From NCBI GenBank assembly GCA_045538735.1, contig JAZSRY010000052.1:1-42179 (forward strand): a DNA stretch of 42,179 nucleotides. Direction: 5' to 3'. This document shows, piece by piece, positions 25,271 to 32,659 of the stretch; the first letter of the stretch is position 1, and each line of letters opens with the position of its first letter. The translations under genes and the position numbers were made by a program. This DNA is from SIG459 sp045538735. GTDB lineage: Bacteria > Bacillota > Clostridia > Oscillospirales > Oscillospiraceae. Below the pieces are notes generated by a model that was not told the DNA's origin, searched no databases, and was given only the letters and a program-made list of their open reading frames with translations.

Positions 25271-26239
25271 ATGCTCGTACCCGTACTTCTTTTTATCGTC
25301 GGTCTTGTTCTGCTTATCAAGGGCGGCGACTGGTTCGTGGACGGTGCCACCGGCATTGCCCACCGCTTCCATCTCCCTGAGCTTCTCATCGGCGCCACCG
25401 TTGTTTCCATCGGCACCACCCTCCCCGAGGTCATGGTCTCCGCCACCGCCGCCGTGGGCGGCCACGGCGAAATTGCCTATGGCAACGCAATCGGCTCCAT
25501 CATCTGCAACACCTCTCTTATTGCCGCCATCAGCCTTGCAGTTCGCCCTGCAGCTATTGACCGCAAGAGCCTCCGTACCCCTGTTGCAGCATTCTTTATT
25601 GCTGCTATCTTCTATGTCGCCAATGCATTTACCGGCTTTTTCAGCCGCATCTCCGGCATTATCCTGCTTGTGATGTTCCTCGTTTATATGTTCATCACTG
25701 TCCGCCAGGCATTTAAGAACCCCGAGCAGGTGGAAGCCGAAGAAGACGATAATGATTCCGGCAAAAGCTCTCTTGTAAAAGAAATTATCCTCCTTATCAT
25801 CGGCGCTGCCTTCATCGCCGTCGGTGCAAGACTGCTTGTGGATAACGGCACCATTATTGCTGAGGCACTGGGCGTTCCCGAAAGCGTTATCGCCCTCACC
25901 TTTGTAGCTCTTGGCACCTCCCTCCCCGAGCTGGTTACCGCCATCACCGCCCTTGCAAAGGGTCACGGTGCCCTCTCTCTGGGCAACGTCATCGGCGCCA
26001 ACATCTTCAACCTGGTGCTGGTCAGCGGTATGTCCATCACCCTCAATCCCTTTGCCGTTCCCTCCGAAAAGCTTATCGGCGGCATGAACGCATCCTTTGT
26101 GATGGATATCCCTGTGATGCTCTTTGCCATGTGTCTTCTCACCCTCCCCGCTCTCATCCGCGGCAAGCTCAGCCGCGCTCAGGGCATCATCCTTCTTTGC
26201 ATCTACGCAGCCTACTGTGTTTTCCAGTTTGCAGGCTGA
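25271..26239 (+). CDS. CaCA-family cation exchanger, predicted Mn2+/Ca2+ exporter
   Basis: 322 residues with about ten transmembrane helices. Two alpha-repeats are intact: VVSIGTTLPEVMVSATAA with AYGNAIGSIICN, and VALGTSLPELVTAITAL with SLGNVIGANIFN. An acidic linker (EAEEDDNDSG) divides the two halves. The family (YrbG type) is normally called calcium/sodium antiporter. The Mn2+-class riboswitch directly upstream suggests that manganese is the physiological substrate here; this is inference from context. ATG with AAAGGAG upstream, own terminator downstream. Confidence 0.93.
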   Translation: MLVPVLLFIVGLVLLIKGGDWFVDGATGIAHRFHLPELLIGATVVSIGTTLPEVMVSATAAVGGHGEIAYGNAIGSIICNTSLIAAISLAVRPAAIDRKSLRTPVAAFFIAAIFYVANAFTGFFSRISGIILLVMFLVYMFITVRQAFKNPEQVEAEEDDNDSGKSSLVKEIILLIIGAAFIAVGARLLVDNGTIIAEALGVPESVIALTFVALGTSLPELVTAITALAKGHGALSLGNVIGANIFNLVLVSGMSITLNPFAVPSEKLIGGMNASFVMDIPVMLFAMCLLTLPALIRGKLSRAQGIILLCIYAAYCVFQFAG

Positions 26240-26263
26240 TAAATCCAAAATCATAAAACAGTT

Positions 26264-26303
26264 AACCCGACCTATGCTTAAAATCATAGGTCGGGTTTTT
26301 TAT
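26264..26303 (+). terminator. Terminator of the exchanger gene
   Basis: AACCCGACCTATG / CATAGGTCGGGTT with an 8-base loop and a six-T tail. Confidence 0.92.
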
Positions 26304-26366
26304 CATTATCGGTTTCGAAAAAAGCTCCCCCTGGCGGGAAAAATGTGCATAATTTCGTCATTACTG

Positions 26367-26386
26367 TTCGACAAATTGGAATTTGT
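26367..26386. repeat. Inverted-repeat copy, 3' side of the HXXEE gene
   Basis: TTCGACAAATTGGAATTTG at 26367-26385. It contains a perfect 16-base palindrome (ACAAATT-GG-AATTTGT, 26371-26386) and is a 17/19 match, in inverted orientation, to the copy at 27026-27044. It touches the stop codon of the HXXEE gene. Confidence 0.7.
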
Positions 26387-27010
26387 TTAACCGATTATTT
26401 TTTTGTTTCCTAAGACCCGAGCCATTGCCATTTTTCTGAAATCGCCAAAAGTAAGTCCTACTGTTCTCAAGAAGAATTGTTCCATAACTGCAAATCCAAC
26501 AAACGCAAGGACAAAGCCAACAATCCATTGCCACGAGGGTAATCCACCCGCTTTGTTGATTTGTGTGATAACAAAGACGGCGTAAGCGAACATGATGAGT
26601 CCTGTAATCATGCCAGGCGTATACGGCTTCTTTAACTTATGTATTTTGATGCCTGCAACATGAATCACGCCTTCAAAAAGCCCGAGTCCTAAAGGAATCA
26701 GCACAAGGAATGTTGTTTGCTGCAACGCAAACGGAACAAGTAACATAATCAAGATGTATATTGCAACGGGCAAGTGCATTCTTGCTTCACTTGCGGTGAT
26801 TTCTACTCCAAATCCCCCAAAAAACAGGTCATAAAAACCGCCAGGAAATCTGGATTCCTCCCACTCATGAAGGGTATATAAAACCATAAATCCAAGCAAT
26901 GCTTTGCCTGCGAGAGTTAGACTGTTCCAAAAGAAAAGGCTCGCACCAAATACGATTGCCAAAACCGCAGTTAGTATTTCAAGATTATAATTTATAATCA
27001 GCTTTTTCAT
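26387..27010 (-). CDS. HXXEE-domain membrane protein
   Basis: 207 residues from the ATG at 27010 (GGAGGGAG 6 bases upstream; the longer frame start at 27034 is inside the repeat). Five or six transmembrane helices. The family motif appears as LHEWEE near residue 50, with later EARMHLP and GLFEGVIH in place of the usual second and third His/Glu segments. The function of HXXEE proteins is unknown. Its third-position bases look more AT-rich than those of the flanking genes, suggesting recent acquisition, but this was judged by eye. Inverted repeats sit at both ends. Confidence 0.85.
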   Translation of the reverse strand: MKKLIINYNLEILTAVLAIVFGASLFFWNSLTLAGKALLGFMVLYTLHEWEESRFPGGFYDLFFGGFGVEITASEARMHLPVAIYILIMLLVPFALQQTTFLVLIPLGLGLFEGVIHVAGIKIHKLKKPYTPGMITGLIMFAYAVFVITQINKAGGLPSWQWIVGFVLAFVGFAVMEQFFLRTVGLTFGDFRKMAMARVLGNKKIIG

Positions 27011-27025
27011 TGCTACTCCCTCCGT

Positions 27026-27044
27026 CAAATTCAAGTTTGTCGAA
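27026..27044. repeat. Inverted-repeat copy in the HXXEE promoter region
   Basis: CAAATTCAAGTTTGTCGAA, the inverted partner of 26367-26385 (17 of 19 positions). It lies about 16 bases before the HXXEE start, between any promoter and the ribosome binding site, where a repressor would block transcription. It is itself an imperfect palindrome. Confidence 0.65.
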
Positions 27045-27083
27045 TTGATTACATACTATCACACATTGTTCGGGCATACAAGA

Positions 27084-27130
27084 ACAGGCACAGCAGTATG
27101 TTCTGCTGTGCCTGTAAACGGTTTTTTATT
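27084..27130. terminator. Terminator hairpin after gap
   Basis: A perfect 13-base stem ACAGGCACAGCAG / CTGCTGTGCCTGT with a 6-base loop just beyond the gap stop. The better T-tract lies on the plus strand side (27121-27126); the minus-strand tail is weak. Confidence 0.7.
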
Positions 27131-27135
27131 AGTAA

Positions 27136-28152
27136 TTACTCGGCGTGGTCAACGGAGTACATATGCTCTACGAGGCAGAGCATCTTGTCTGCATAACCGT
27201 ACTCGTTATCGTACCAGGAAACGACCTTGACGAACTTATCGGTGAGAGCAATGCCGGCCTCTGCATCGAAGATGGAGGTGCGGGGATCGCTGAGGAAGTC
27301 GGAGGAGACAACAGCCTCGTCGGTGTAACCGAGAACGCCCTTGAGCTCGTTTTCGGAAGCTTCCTTCATTGCTGCGCAGATCTCTTCATACTTTGCGGGC
27401 TTTGCCAGGTTGACGGTCAGGTCAACGACGCTGACGTCCAGAGTGGGAACGCGCATAGCCATACCGGTGAGCTTGCCGTTGAGCTCGGGGATGACCTTGC
27501 CGACAGCCTTGGCGGCGCCGGTGGAAGAGGGGATGATGTTGCCAGCTGCTGCACGGCCGCCGCGCCAGTCCTTAACGGAAACGCCGTCGAGAATCTTCTG
27601 GCTGGGAGTGGTGGAGTGAACAGTGGTCATGAGGCCTTCAACAATGCCGAACTTCTCGTTGAGAACCTTGGCAATGGGAGCAAGGCAGTTGGTGGTGCAG
27701 GATGCGTTGGAAACGAAAGTCATATCCTTGGTGTACTTATCGAGGTTAACACCGCAGACGAACATGGGAGAGCTGTCCTTGGAGGGAGCGCCCATGATGA
27801 CCTTCTTGGCACCAGCTTCGATGTGGGGCTGGCACTTTTCAGCGGTCAGGTTGAGACCGGTGCACTCGAGAATATACTCAGCGCCGACTTCGCCCCAGGG
27901 CAGGTCAGCAGCGTTGCGCTCGCTGAAGCAGGGGTAGCTCTTGCCGTTGACAACAAGGTTGTTGCCCTCGTAGCTGACTTCGCCGTCGAACTTGCCGTGC
28001 ATAGTGTCATACTTGAGCAGATATGCCAGGTAATCAGCAGAGCAGAGGTCGTTGATGCCGACGATCTCGATTTCGGGATGGTTCATGCTGTTGCGGAAGA
28101 CCATGCGACCGATACGGCCAAAACCATTGATACCGACTTTGATTTTGTTCAT
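27136..28152 (-). CDS. gap: Glyceraldehyde-3-phosphate dehydrogenase
   Basis: 338 residues, the normal length. Glycolytic NAD-linked enzyme. NAD fold GINGFGRIGRM and GINDL (the Asp indicates NAD rather than NADP), catalytic SCTTNCLAP (Cys near residue 153) and the C-terminal WYDNEYGY are intact. It stands alone: no pgk, tpi or cggR neighbour. Ribosome binding site AGGAGG. A promoter and palindrome at 28192-28245 suggest control by a repressor, possibly the GntR protein encoded next. Confidence 0.98.
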   Translation of the reverse strand: MNKIKVGINGFGRIGRMVFRNSMNHPEIEIVGINDLCSADYLAYLLKYDTMHGKFDGEVSYEGNNLVVNGKSYPCFSERNAADLPWGEVGAEYILECTGLNLTAEKCQPHIEAGAKKVIMGAPSKDSSPMFVCGVNLDKYTKDMTFVSNASCTTNCLAPIAKVLNEKFGIVEGLMTTVHSTTPSQKILDGVSVKDWRGGRAAAGNIIPSSTGAAKAVGKVIPELNGKLTGMAMRVPTLDVSVVDLTVNLAKPAKYEEICAAMKEASENELKGVLGYTDEAVVSSDFLSDPRTSIFDAEAGIALTDKFVKVVSWYDNEYGYADKMLCLVEHMYSVDHAE

Positions 28153-28191
28153 AATAAAAATTCCTCCTGAGAGTAGTTATTTGTTCTCAAA

Positions 28192-28245
28192 CGTACCATA
28201 CATTTGGTACGTGCTTATTATGCCTTAAGTTTGTTAATTTGTAAA
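28192..28245 (-). promoter_or_regulatory. gap promoter with overlapping palindromic operator
   Basis: On the minus strand TTTACA (28240-28245), 17-base spacer, CATAAT (28217-28222). Directly downstream, at the expected start of transcription, lies the palindrome CGTACCA-N6-TGGTACG (28192-28211). Its right part shares TACATTTGxTACGT with the region upstream of the GntR gene (29363-29376). Confidence 0.75.
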
Positions 28246-28403
28246 TATCTTTTTTCAAAATTTACCAAGAATTTTACGCTTTATTGCCTTTTTTGCTAAG
28301 TTTTCCTGCAAATGACCCTGTCAAAAATTTAATTCCGCACAAAATATATTGTATGTTATCTTTTTCAATAAATTCCCCGGAATAAAAAAAGTCAATACCT
28401 CAG
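28246..28403. other. Intergenic region between gap promoter and GntR terminator, no gene
   Basis: AT-rich spacer. No open frame with a plausible ribosome binding site, no further hairpin of note and no match to a known RNA family was seen. Confidence 0.5.
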
Positions 28404-28447
28404 CAAAAACACAAAGATATACCCTGCGGCAAAGCCGCAGGGTATAT
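28404..28447 (-). terminator. Terminator of the GntR gene
   Basis: ATATACCCTGCGGC / GCCGCAGGGTATAT stem with AAA loop and a T-rich tail on the minus strand, right after the stop at 28451. Confidence 0.9.
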
Positions 28448-28450
28448 GTA

Positions 28451-29242
28451 TCAGTTGTTTTTATCCACGCTGCGGGAGAAGGAAACTCCGTCCTTATGGA
28501 GGAATACATCCAGCTTCACGCGGTCTGCGCGCATAAGACTCTGGGTGAATTCGTAGACCATGCCGGACTCGGTATAGGTGCGGCGCTGAACAAAGAAACC
28601 GCAGCTGCCGGGCTTGGAGCTGAGCATTTCTGCCTCTTTGCGGCTCATGAGGACTGCCTCATAGGAGTCAACCGCGTTGGCGGGAATAATGCCCACTTCG
28701 TAGAGAAGGCTGTAGAAGCTGTGGGTCTGGAGCAGTTCCCTGGTGAGCTTGGGGTATATATACTGGGGATAAAAGCTGGTTTCAAGGATGAGGGGCTCCC
28801 CGTCCACATGGCGGATACGGACGAAGCGGTATACCTTGGAATCAGTACCGTTGAGCTCAAGCACCTTCACGATATCGGGGGTGGGGTCAATAACCTCAAA
28901 CTCAATAAGGGTGGAGGAGGGAGTCATGCCCATGGAGCTGATCTCGCTGGTGAAGGAATATACCATTTCGGTCTTTCTGCGGACCTTGGGCTCGGCAACG
29001 AAGGTGCCTCTGCCCTGCTTGCGCACAACAAGACCCTCGCTCTCCAGCGCGCCAATGGCCTGGCGCACGGTGGAACGGGAAATATCAAAGGTTTTACACA
29101 GCTCTGCCTCACTGGGGAGGAGGTCACCGGTATTAAGAGTTCCTGCAGAAATATTGCGCTTTACGATGCTGACAAGCTGAGAGTAAAGAGGAATATCACT
29201 GTCCATAGAAAGGGTGCTGAGGAGTATGGGGTTCTTTTCCAT
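28451..29242 (-). CDS. GntR/HutC-family transcription regulator with UTRA domain
   Basis: 263 residues from the ATG at 29242 (AAGGAC upstream; an earlier in-frame ATG at 29275 is rejected). The winged-helix GntR domain has PLYSQLVSIVKRNI, GDLLPSEAELCKTFDISRSTVRQAI and GLVVRKQGRGTFVA. The UTRA effector domain covers about residues 90-240, ending with GMVYEFTQSLMRADR. UTRA domains bind small ligands, often sugar phosphates. The next gene downstream is gap; both upstream regions share a motif, so gap and self-control are possible targets. Confidence 0.93.
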   Translation of the reverse strand: MEKNPILLSTLSMDSDIPLYSQLVSIVKRNISAGTLNTGDLLPSEAELCKTFDISRSTVRQAIGALESEGLVVRKQGRGTFVAEPKVRRKTEMVYSFTSEISSMGMTPSSTLIEFEVIDPTPDIVKVLELNGTDSKVYRFVRIRHVDGEPLILETSFYPQYIYPKLTRELLQTHSFYSLLYEVGIIPANAVDSYEAVLMSRKEAEMLSSKPGSCGFFVQRRTYTESGMVYEFTQSLMRADRVKLDVFLHKDGVSFSRSVDKNN

Positions 29243-29322
29243 TATATTGTCCTTCCGGAACGCCCTGCATTCCATTTGTTAAACGCATCTCTTGCGTTGA
29301 AGCAATCTCATTTGATTCAACG

Positions 29323-29376
29323 ATTATACAACATTTTCGGATAATTTGCAATAACTTGTCCGTACATTTGTTACGT
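29323..29376 (-). promoter_or_regulatory. GntR-gene promoter and shared upstream motif
   Basis: Minus strand TTGCAA (29346-29351), 17-base spacer, TATAAT (29323-29328). The element TACATTTGTTACGT at 29363-29376 is upstream of the -35 box. Two small inverted repeats lie in the leader: GTTGAA/TTCAAC (29295-29320) and AACGCA/TGCGTT (29281-29297). Confidence 0.65.
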
Positions 29377-29393
29377 TTGCAACAAGTTATTTT

Positions 29394-29849
29394 TCATTTG
29401 CTCAGCTTTTTAAGTTTTTTCAGTATCTCATCCTGAGGCGGAAGCCCTTTGTTGCGCCGTCTGAGGCGGCGGTAAGGCTCATATAGGCTCAATGCCTCTT
29501 CCCTTTCAAGCAAATCCACAAAGGGGACAAAATGCTTCTCGGCGGCCATTACCATCCAGTCGCCCCACTCATCCACGCCCTCATGGCAGGCTATAAGCAC
29601 AAAGCTCAAAAGCTCGGCAAGCTCCTCCCGGGGTGCGCTGCCGTTTTGCAGAGCATTGTAATACTCCCCTGCCGCTTCTTCAACGGCCTTAAAAAACTCC
29701 ATATGCTCTTCCCTGTTTTTATACTGTCCGCCTCCGGTGAAAAGCTGAGCAAAAATTTTCACTCCGCCGAAAGAGCGCATCAGCTCAGCCGACCAGGAGA
29801 TATAGTCGGAATAAAGAGAGAATATTCTCTCGAAATATGCACTTTTCAT
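29394..29849 (-). CDS. Conserved hypothetical protein
   Basis: 151 residues from the ATG at 29849 (GTGGAGG ends 7 bases upstream, so the alternative GTG start at 29861 would lie inside the ribosome binding site). Predicted soluble and mostly helical, with no signal peptide or membrane segment and with a basic C-terminus (RRLRRRNKGLPPQ, then LKKLKKLSK). I recognise no domain. It precedes the GntR gene on the same strand with a 151-base gap that has its own promoter, so coregulation is not implied. Confidence 0.7.
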   Translation of the reverse strand: MKSAYFERIFSLYSDYISWSAELMRSFGGVKIFAQLFTGGGQYKNREEHMEFFKAVEEAAGEYYNALQNGSAPREELAELLSFVLIACHEGVDEWGDWMVMAAEKHFVPFVDLLEREEALSLYEPYRRLRRRNKGLPPQDEILKKLKKLSK

Positions 29850-29964
29850 TTTATCCTCCACAACAATTTGTGATATGCCCTTATTCTAAACTTTTTTGTG
29901 CATTTTGGCAATCTCGGCATTAAAATTACTGCAAAAAAACATTGAAAATACAGAGAAAAATCTC

Positions 29965-29993
29965 TTGACAAGCGTATATGCTTTTGATATTAT
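29965..29993 (+). promoter_or_regulatory. rplJ-rplL promoter
   Basis: TTGACA (29965-29970), 17-base spacer, TATTAT (29988-29993). The same hexamers occur in the rRNA promoter of this window (569-597). Confidence 0.8.
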
Positions 29994-29999
29994 ATTGGG

Positions 30000-30115
30000 G
30001 CGCTCCAAAGACAGCAGGTGGCGAAAGCGGAAATCCTGCCGAGGACAGCATCAATAACTTGATTGCTTTCTGTCTTCATGTCTTTGCGGATATGAAGATT
30101 TTTTCTTTTTCGGGC
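30000..30115 (+). promoter_or_regulatory. Ribosomal protein L10 leader
   Basis: The leader has the arrangement of the L10(L12)4-binding autoregulatory RNA: GACAGCAGGTGGCGAAAGC...AATCCTGCCGAGGACAGC, then AACTTGATTGCTTTCTGTCTT. A terminator-like stem TCTTCAT / ATGAAGA with a T-rich run follows at 30081-30112. It lies directly before rplJ, so excess L10-L12 complex would lower expression. The assignment is by pattern and position. Confidence 0.85.
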
Positions 30116-30144
30116 GCAACGAAATTACCCCGGAGGTGTAAACA

Positions 30145-30672
30145 ATGCCGAACGCAAAAGTTCTCAGCGAGAAGCAGGCAATTGTCGCAGCACTGACCGA
30201 GCGTATTCAGAACGCAAGCTCCGGCCTGTTCGTGGACTACAAGGGCATCAACGTTGCTCAGGACACCGAACTGCGTACCGAACTGCGCAAGAACGACGTT
30301 GAATACTCCGTCGTCAAGAATACCCTCACCCGCTTTGCTCTTGACAACTGCGGTCTGCAGGAAATGAATGGTATCCTCAATGGTACCACTTCTCTCGCAA
30401 CCAGCACCGGCGACCCCATCGCTCCTTTCCGCATCATCAATGACTACGCCAAGAAGATGAACGACATCTTCACCATCAAGGCCGCATTCATGGATGGCAA
30501 GATCCTTTCTGACTCCGAGATCGCCGAGATCTCCGCACTGCCCAGCAAGGATGCTCTCTACAGCCAGGTATTTGGTACTCTGCTTGCTCCCATCACCAGC
30601 CTCGCAGTGGTCCTGAACCAGATCGCAGAAAAGAACGGCTACGTTGCCGAACCCGAAACCGCAGCTGAGTAA
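30145..30672 (+). CDS. rplJ: 50S ribosomal protein L10
   Basis: 175 residues. Forms the base of the L7/L12 stalk. Family features: PNAKVLSEKQAIVAAL start, VDYKGINVAQDTELR, VKNTLTRFAL and the C-terminal helix region (GTLLAPITSLAVVLNQIAEK) that binds L12 dimers. ATG with GGAGG. 38 bases separate it from rplL. Confidence 0.97.
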   Translation: MPNAKVLSEKQAIVAALTERIQNASSGLFVDYKGINVAQDTELRTELRKNDVEYSVVKNTLTRFALDNCGLQEMNGILNGTTSLATSTGDPIAPFRIINDYAKKMNDIFTIKAAFMDGKILSDSEIAEISALPSKDALYSQVFGTLLAPITSLAVVLNQIAEKNGYVAEPETAAE

Positions 30673-30710
30673 GATAGCTGCACAAGACACAATTTTAGGA
30701 GGAAATTATA

Positions 30711-31082
30711 ATGGCTAGCGAAAAAATCAATGCTATGATCGAAGAAGTAAAGGCTCTCACCGTTCTCGAGCTCGCAGAGCTCGTTCACGCTCTTGAGGAT
30801 GCATTCGGCGTATCTGCCGCTGCTGCTGCTGTTGCTGCTGCTCCCGCAGCTGCTGCTGCTGTTGAAGAGAAGACCGAGTTCGACGTCGTTATGACCGACT
30901 TCGGCGCTGAGAAGATCAAGGTTATCAAGGAAGTCCGCGGCATCACCGGTCTGGGTCTCGCAGAGGCAAAGGCAAAGGTCGAGGGCATCCCCGCTGTCCT
31001 CAAGGAAGCTGTTTCCAAGGAAGAGGCAGAAGAGATCAAGGCCAAGCTCGAAGCTGTTGGCGCAAAGGTCGAAATCAAGTAA
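30711..31082 (+). CDS. rplL: 50S ribosomal protein L7/L12
   Basis: 123 residues. N-terminal dimerisation domain, Ala-rich hinge (about 38-52, AAAAAVAAAPAAAAA type) and C-terminal domain with EKTEFDVVMTDFG, KIKVIKEVRGITGLGLAEAK and VEGIPAVLKE. It recruits translation factors. A terminator follows after 20 bases, so neither rpoB nor any other gene is read on from here. Confidence 0.98.
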   Translation: MASEKINAMIEEVKALTVLELAELVHALEDAFGVSAAAAAVAAAPAAAAAVEEKTEFDVVMTDFGAEKIKVIKEVRGITGLGLAEAKAKVEGIPAVLKEAVSKEEAEEIKAKLEAVGAKVEIK

Positions 31083-31100
31083 GTTATCCCTTACTTTTTC

Positions 31101-31138
31101 AAAAAAGAAGCACTGCAATGCAGTGCTTCTTTTTTTAT
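31101..31138. terminator. Bidirectional terminator, rplL and VanZ
   Basis: GAAGCACTGC / GCAGTGCTTC stem flanked by A6 and T7 runs. It abuts the stop codon of the converging VanZ gene. Confidence 0.92.
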
Positions 31139-31683
31139 TATTTTTTCAGTTTTCTGATGCAGGCTCTTCCTCCCAGAAAAATCAGATATCCGATTATATA
31201 GCCGATGCTGTTGAGGAGAAGGTCATCAATATCCGAAAACCGGTCGTAGAAAGGCAGCTGGATAATTTCTATGCACAGAGAAACGCCCACTCCTGCAGAA
31301 ATCGCTTTCCAATGCCTATTAAGCTTTTTATATACTAACGGCAGAATAATGCCTATGGGAATAAACATAGCGGTATTGCCGATGACATTGATAAATGCTT
31401 CCTTTCCCACCTCATAGTCCAGCAGATACACAAGGGGCAGAAAATTGAGTCTCGGCGGAAAAACCTTTGACGCATCGAATACGAGGGGTGCAATTTTGCC
31501 ATCCACCTTATAGAAGGGGAAAAATGTGAAGCGCACAACAACGGCAATGCATATATAAACCAAAAGAAGCATCGCTTCCCTTTTCCAATCTATTTTTTTC
31601 CTTTTGAAGCACACAGCCGCCCTTACTATAATCCAGAGTGCGCTTATTGCTGTCAGCGCCGCAGTGTAAGAAATTTCAAGCAT
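31138..31683 (-). CDS. VanZ family membrane protein
   Basis: 181 residues with five hydrophobic segments. VanZ-type features: NFLPLVYLLDYE, NVIGNTAMFIPIGIILPL, a following helix with EIIQL, and SDIDDLLLNSIGYIIGYL. VanZ of Enterococcus gives low-level teicoplanin resistance, but most chromosomal relatives have no known role and this gene should not be read as a resistance determinant. Divergent from rsmE. Confidence 0.92.
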   Translation of the reverse strand: MLEISYTAALTAISALWIIVRAAVCFKRKKIDWKREAMLLLVYICIAVVVRFTFFPFYKVDGKIAPLVFDASKVFPPRLNFLPLVYLLDYEVGKEAFINVIGNTAMFIPIGIILPLVYKKLNRHWKAISAGVGVSLCIEIIQLPFYDRFSDIDDLLLNSIGYIIGYLIFLGGRACIRKLKK

Positions 31684-31747
31684 AGCCTTCCCTCCTTTTA
31701 TTTTATTATATCATTTATCTCCACTAAAGCAACAGCGGGGTTTTTTA

Positions 31748-31776
31748 TTGCAATAAAGGACAGAATATGCGATAAT
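31748..31776 (+). promoter_or_regulatory. Promoter of rsmE
   Basis: TTGCAA (31748-31753), 17-base spacer, GATAAT (31771-31776), followed by GGGAGGTAAATCC before the ATG at 31811. Confidence 0.6.
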
Positions 31777-31810
31777 TGTATTCAGAATATAACATCAGGG
31801 AGGTAAATCC

Positions 31811-32548
31811 ATGCCCAGATTTTTTATGGCCGGCAGTAATATAGCCGGCGGCATTGCCTATATTTCCGGTTCTGACGCTGACCACATCAAGGTTCTCCGT
31901 CTCAAGGTGGGCGACCGCATCGTCATCTGCGACGGAAACAAAAACGACCATTACTGCCGCATCAAGACCCTCAGCCCCGACGCAGTTGAGGCAGAGGTTA
32001 TCGAAAGCGTTGTCTGCCCCGCCGAGCCCAGCGTTCACTGCACCATTCTTGCAGGCATTCCCAAGCAGGGTGAGCGCAGCGACTATATCGTGCAGAAATG
32101 CACCGAATCCGGCGCCAGCGAAATAGTTTTCTTCATGTGCCACCGCTGCGTTGCACGGCCCGATGCAAAGGGCATGGAGAAAAAGGTTCAGCGCTGGCAG
32201 CGAATTGCAGAAGAAGCCGCCAAGCAGTCCGGCCGCGGAATAATCCCCAAGGTCAGCGCCGTGGGCAGCTTTGCCGAAGCTCTTGATATTGCAATAAAGA
32301 CCGACCTCCCCCTCTTTATGTATGAGACCGGCGACCGCGTCGAGCTTAAGGAAGCCATTGAAGCCGCAGGTGAAATCTCCTCCGCAGCCATAATAACAGG
32401 CCCCGAGGGGGGCTTTGAGCCCTATGAGGCAGAGCTTGCCAGCAAGATTGGCATCAAGCTTTGCGCAATGGGTCCCCGTATTCTCCGCTGCGAGACCGCT
32501 CCTGTGGCAGCTCTTACTGCCCTTATGTATGCCACCGGCAATCTTTAA
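31811..32548 (+). CDS. rsmE: 16S rRNA (uracil(1498)-N3)-methyltransferase
   Basis: 245 residues, SPOUT class. N-terminal PUA-like domain with DADHIKVLRLKVGDRIVICDG, then the knotted methyltransferase domain. The SAM-site segments TGPEGGFEPYEAELA and MGPRILRCETAPVAALTALMY are intact. It modifies U1498 of 16S rRNA in the small subunit. No prmA precedes it here. The following ferredoxin-like gene is 111 bases away. Confidence 0.95.
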   Translation: MPRFFMAGSNIAGGIAYISGSDADHIKVLRLKVGDRIVICDGNKNDHYCRIKTLSPDAVEAEVIESVVCPAEPSVHCTILAGIPKQGERSDYIVQKCTESGASEIVFFMCHRCVARPDAKGMEKKVQRWQRIAEEAAKQSGRGIIPKVSAVGSFAEALDIAIKTDLPLFMYETGDRVELKEAIEAAGEISSAAIITGPEGGFEPYEAELASKIGIKLCAMGPRILRCETAPVAALTALMYATGNL

Positions 32549-32659
32549 GCCATGAATACGCCCGTTTGCCGGACAGCAGCGGATTGAAGGTGTTTCTCAG
32601 CATTAAGCCCGATTCTCAGAAAACTGCATTTTTCGTAAACACAAAGGAATGTGAAGCTC

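Noticed and set aside
25160..26287. 375-residue minus-strand frame opposite the exchanger
   Set aside because: Antisense shadow, low complexity, no start signals; it also crosses the riboswitch.
26367..27044. Insertion sequence or MITE around the HXXEE gene
   Set aside because: No transposase, no target-site duplication outside the repeats, and each repeat is itself palindromic, which fits operators better.
31138..31683. VanZ as a glycopeptide-resistance gene
   Set aside because: No vanHAX, vanS/R or other cluster members are near; VanZ-like proteins are common in susceptible Firmicutes.
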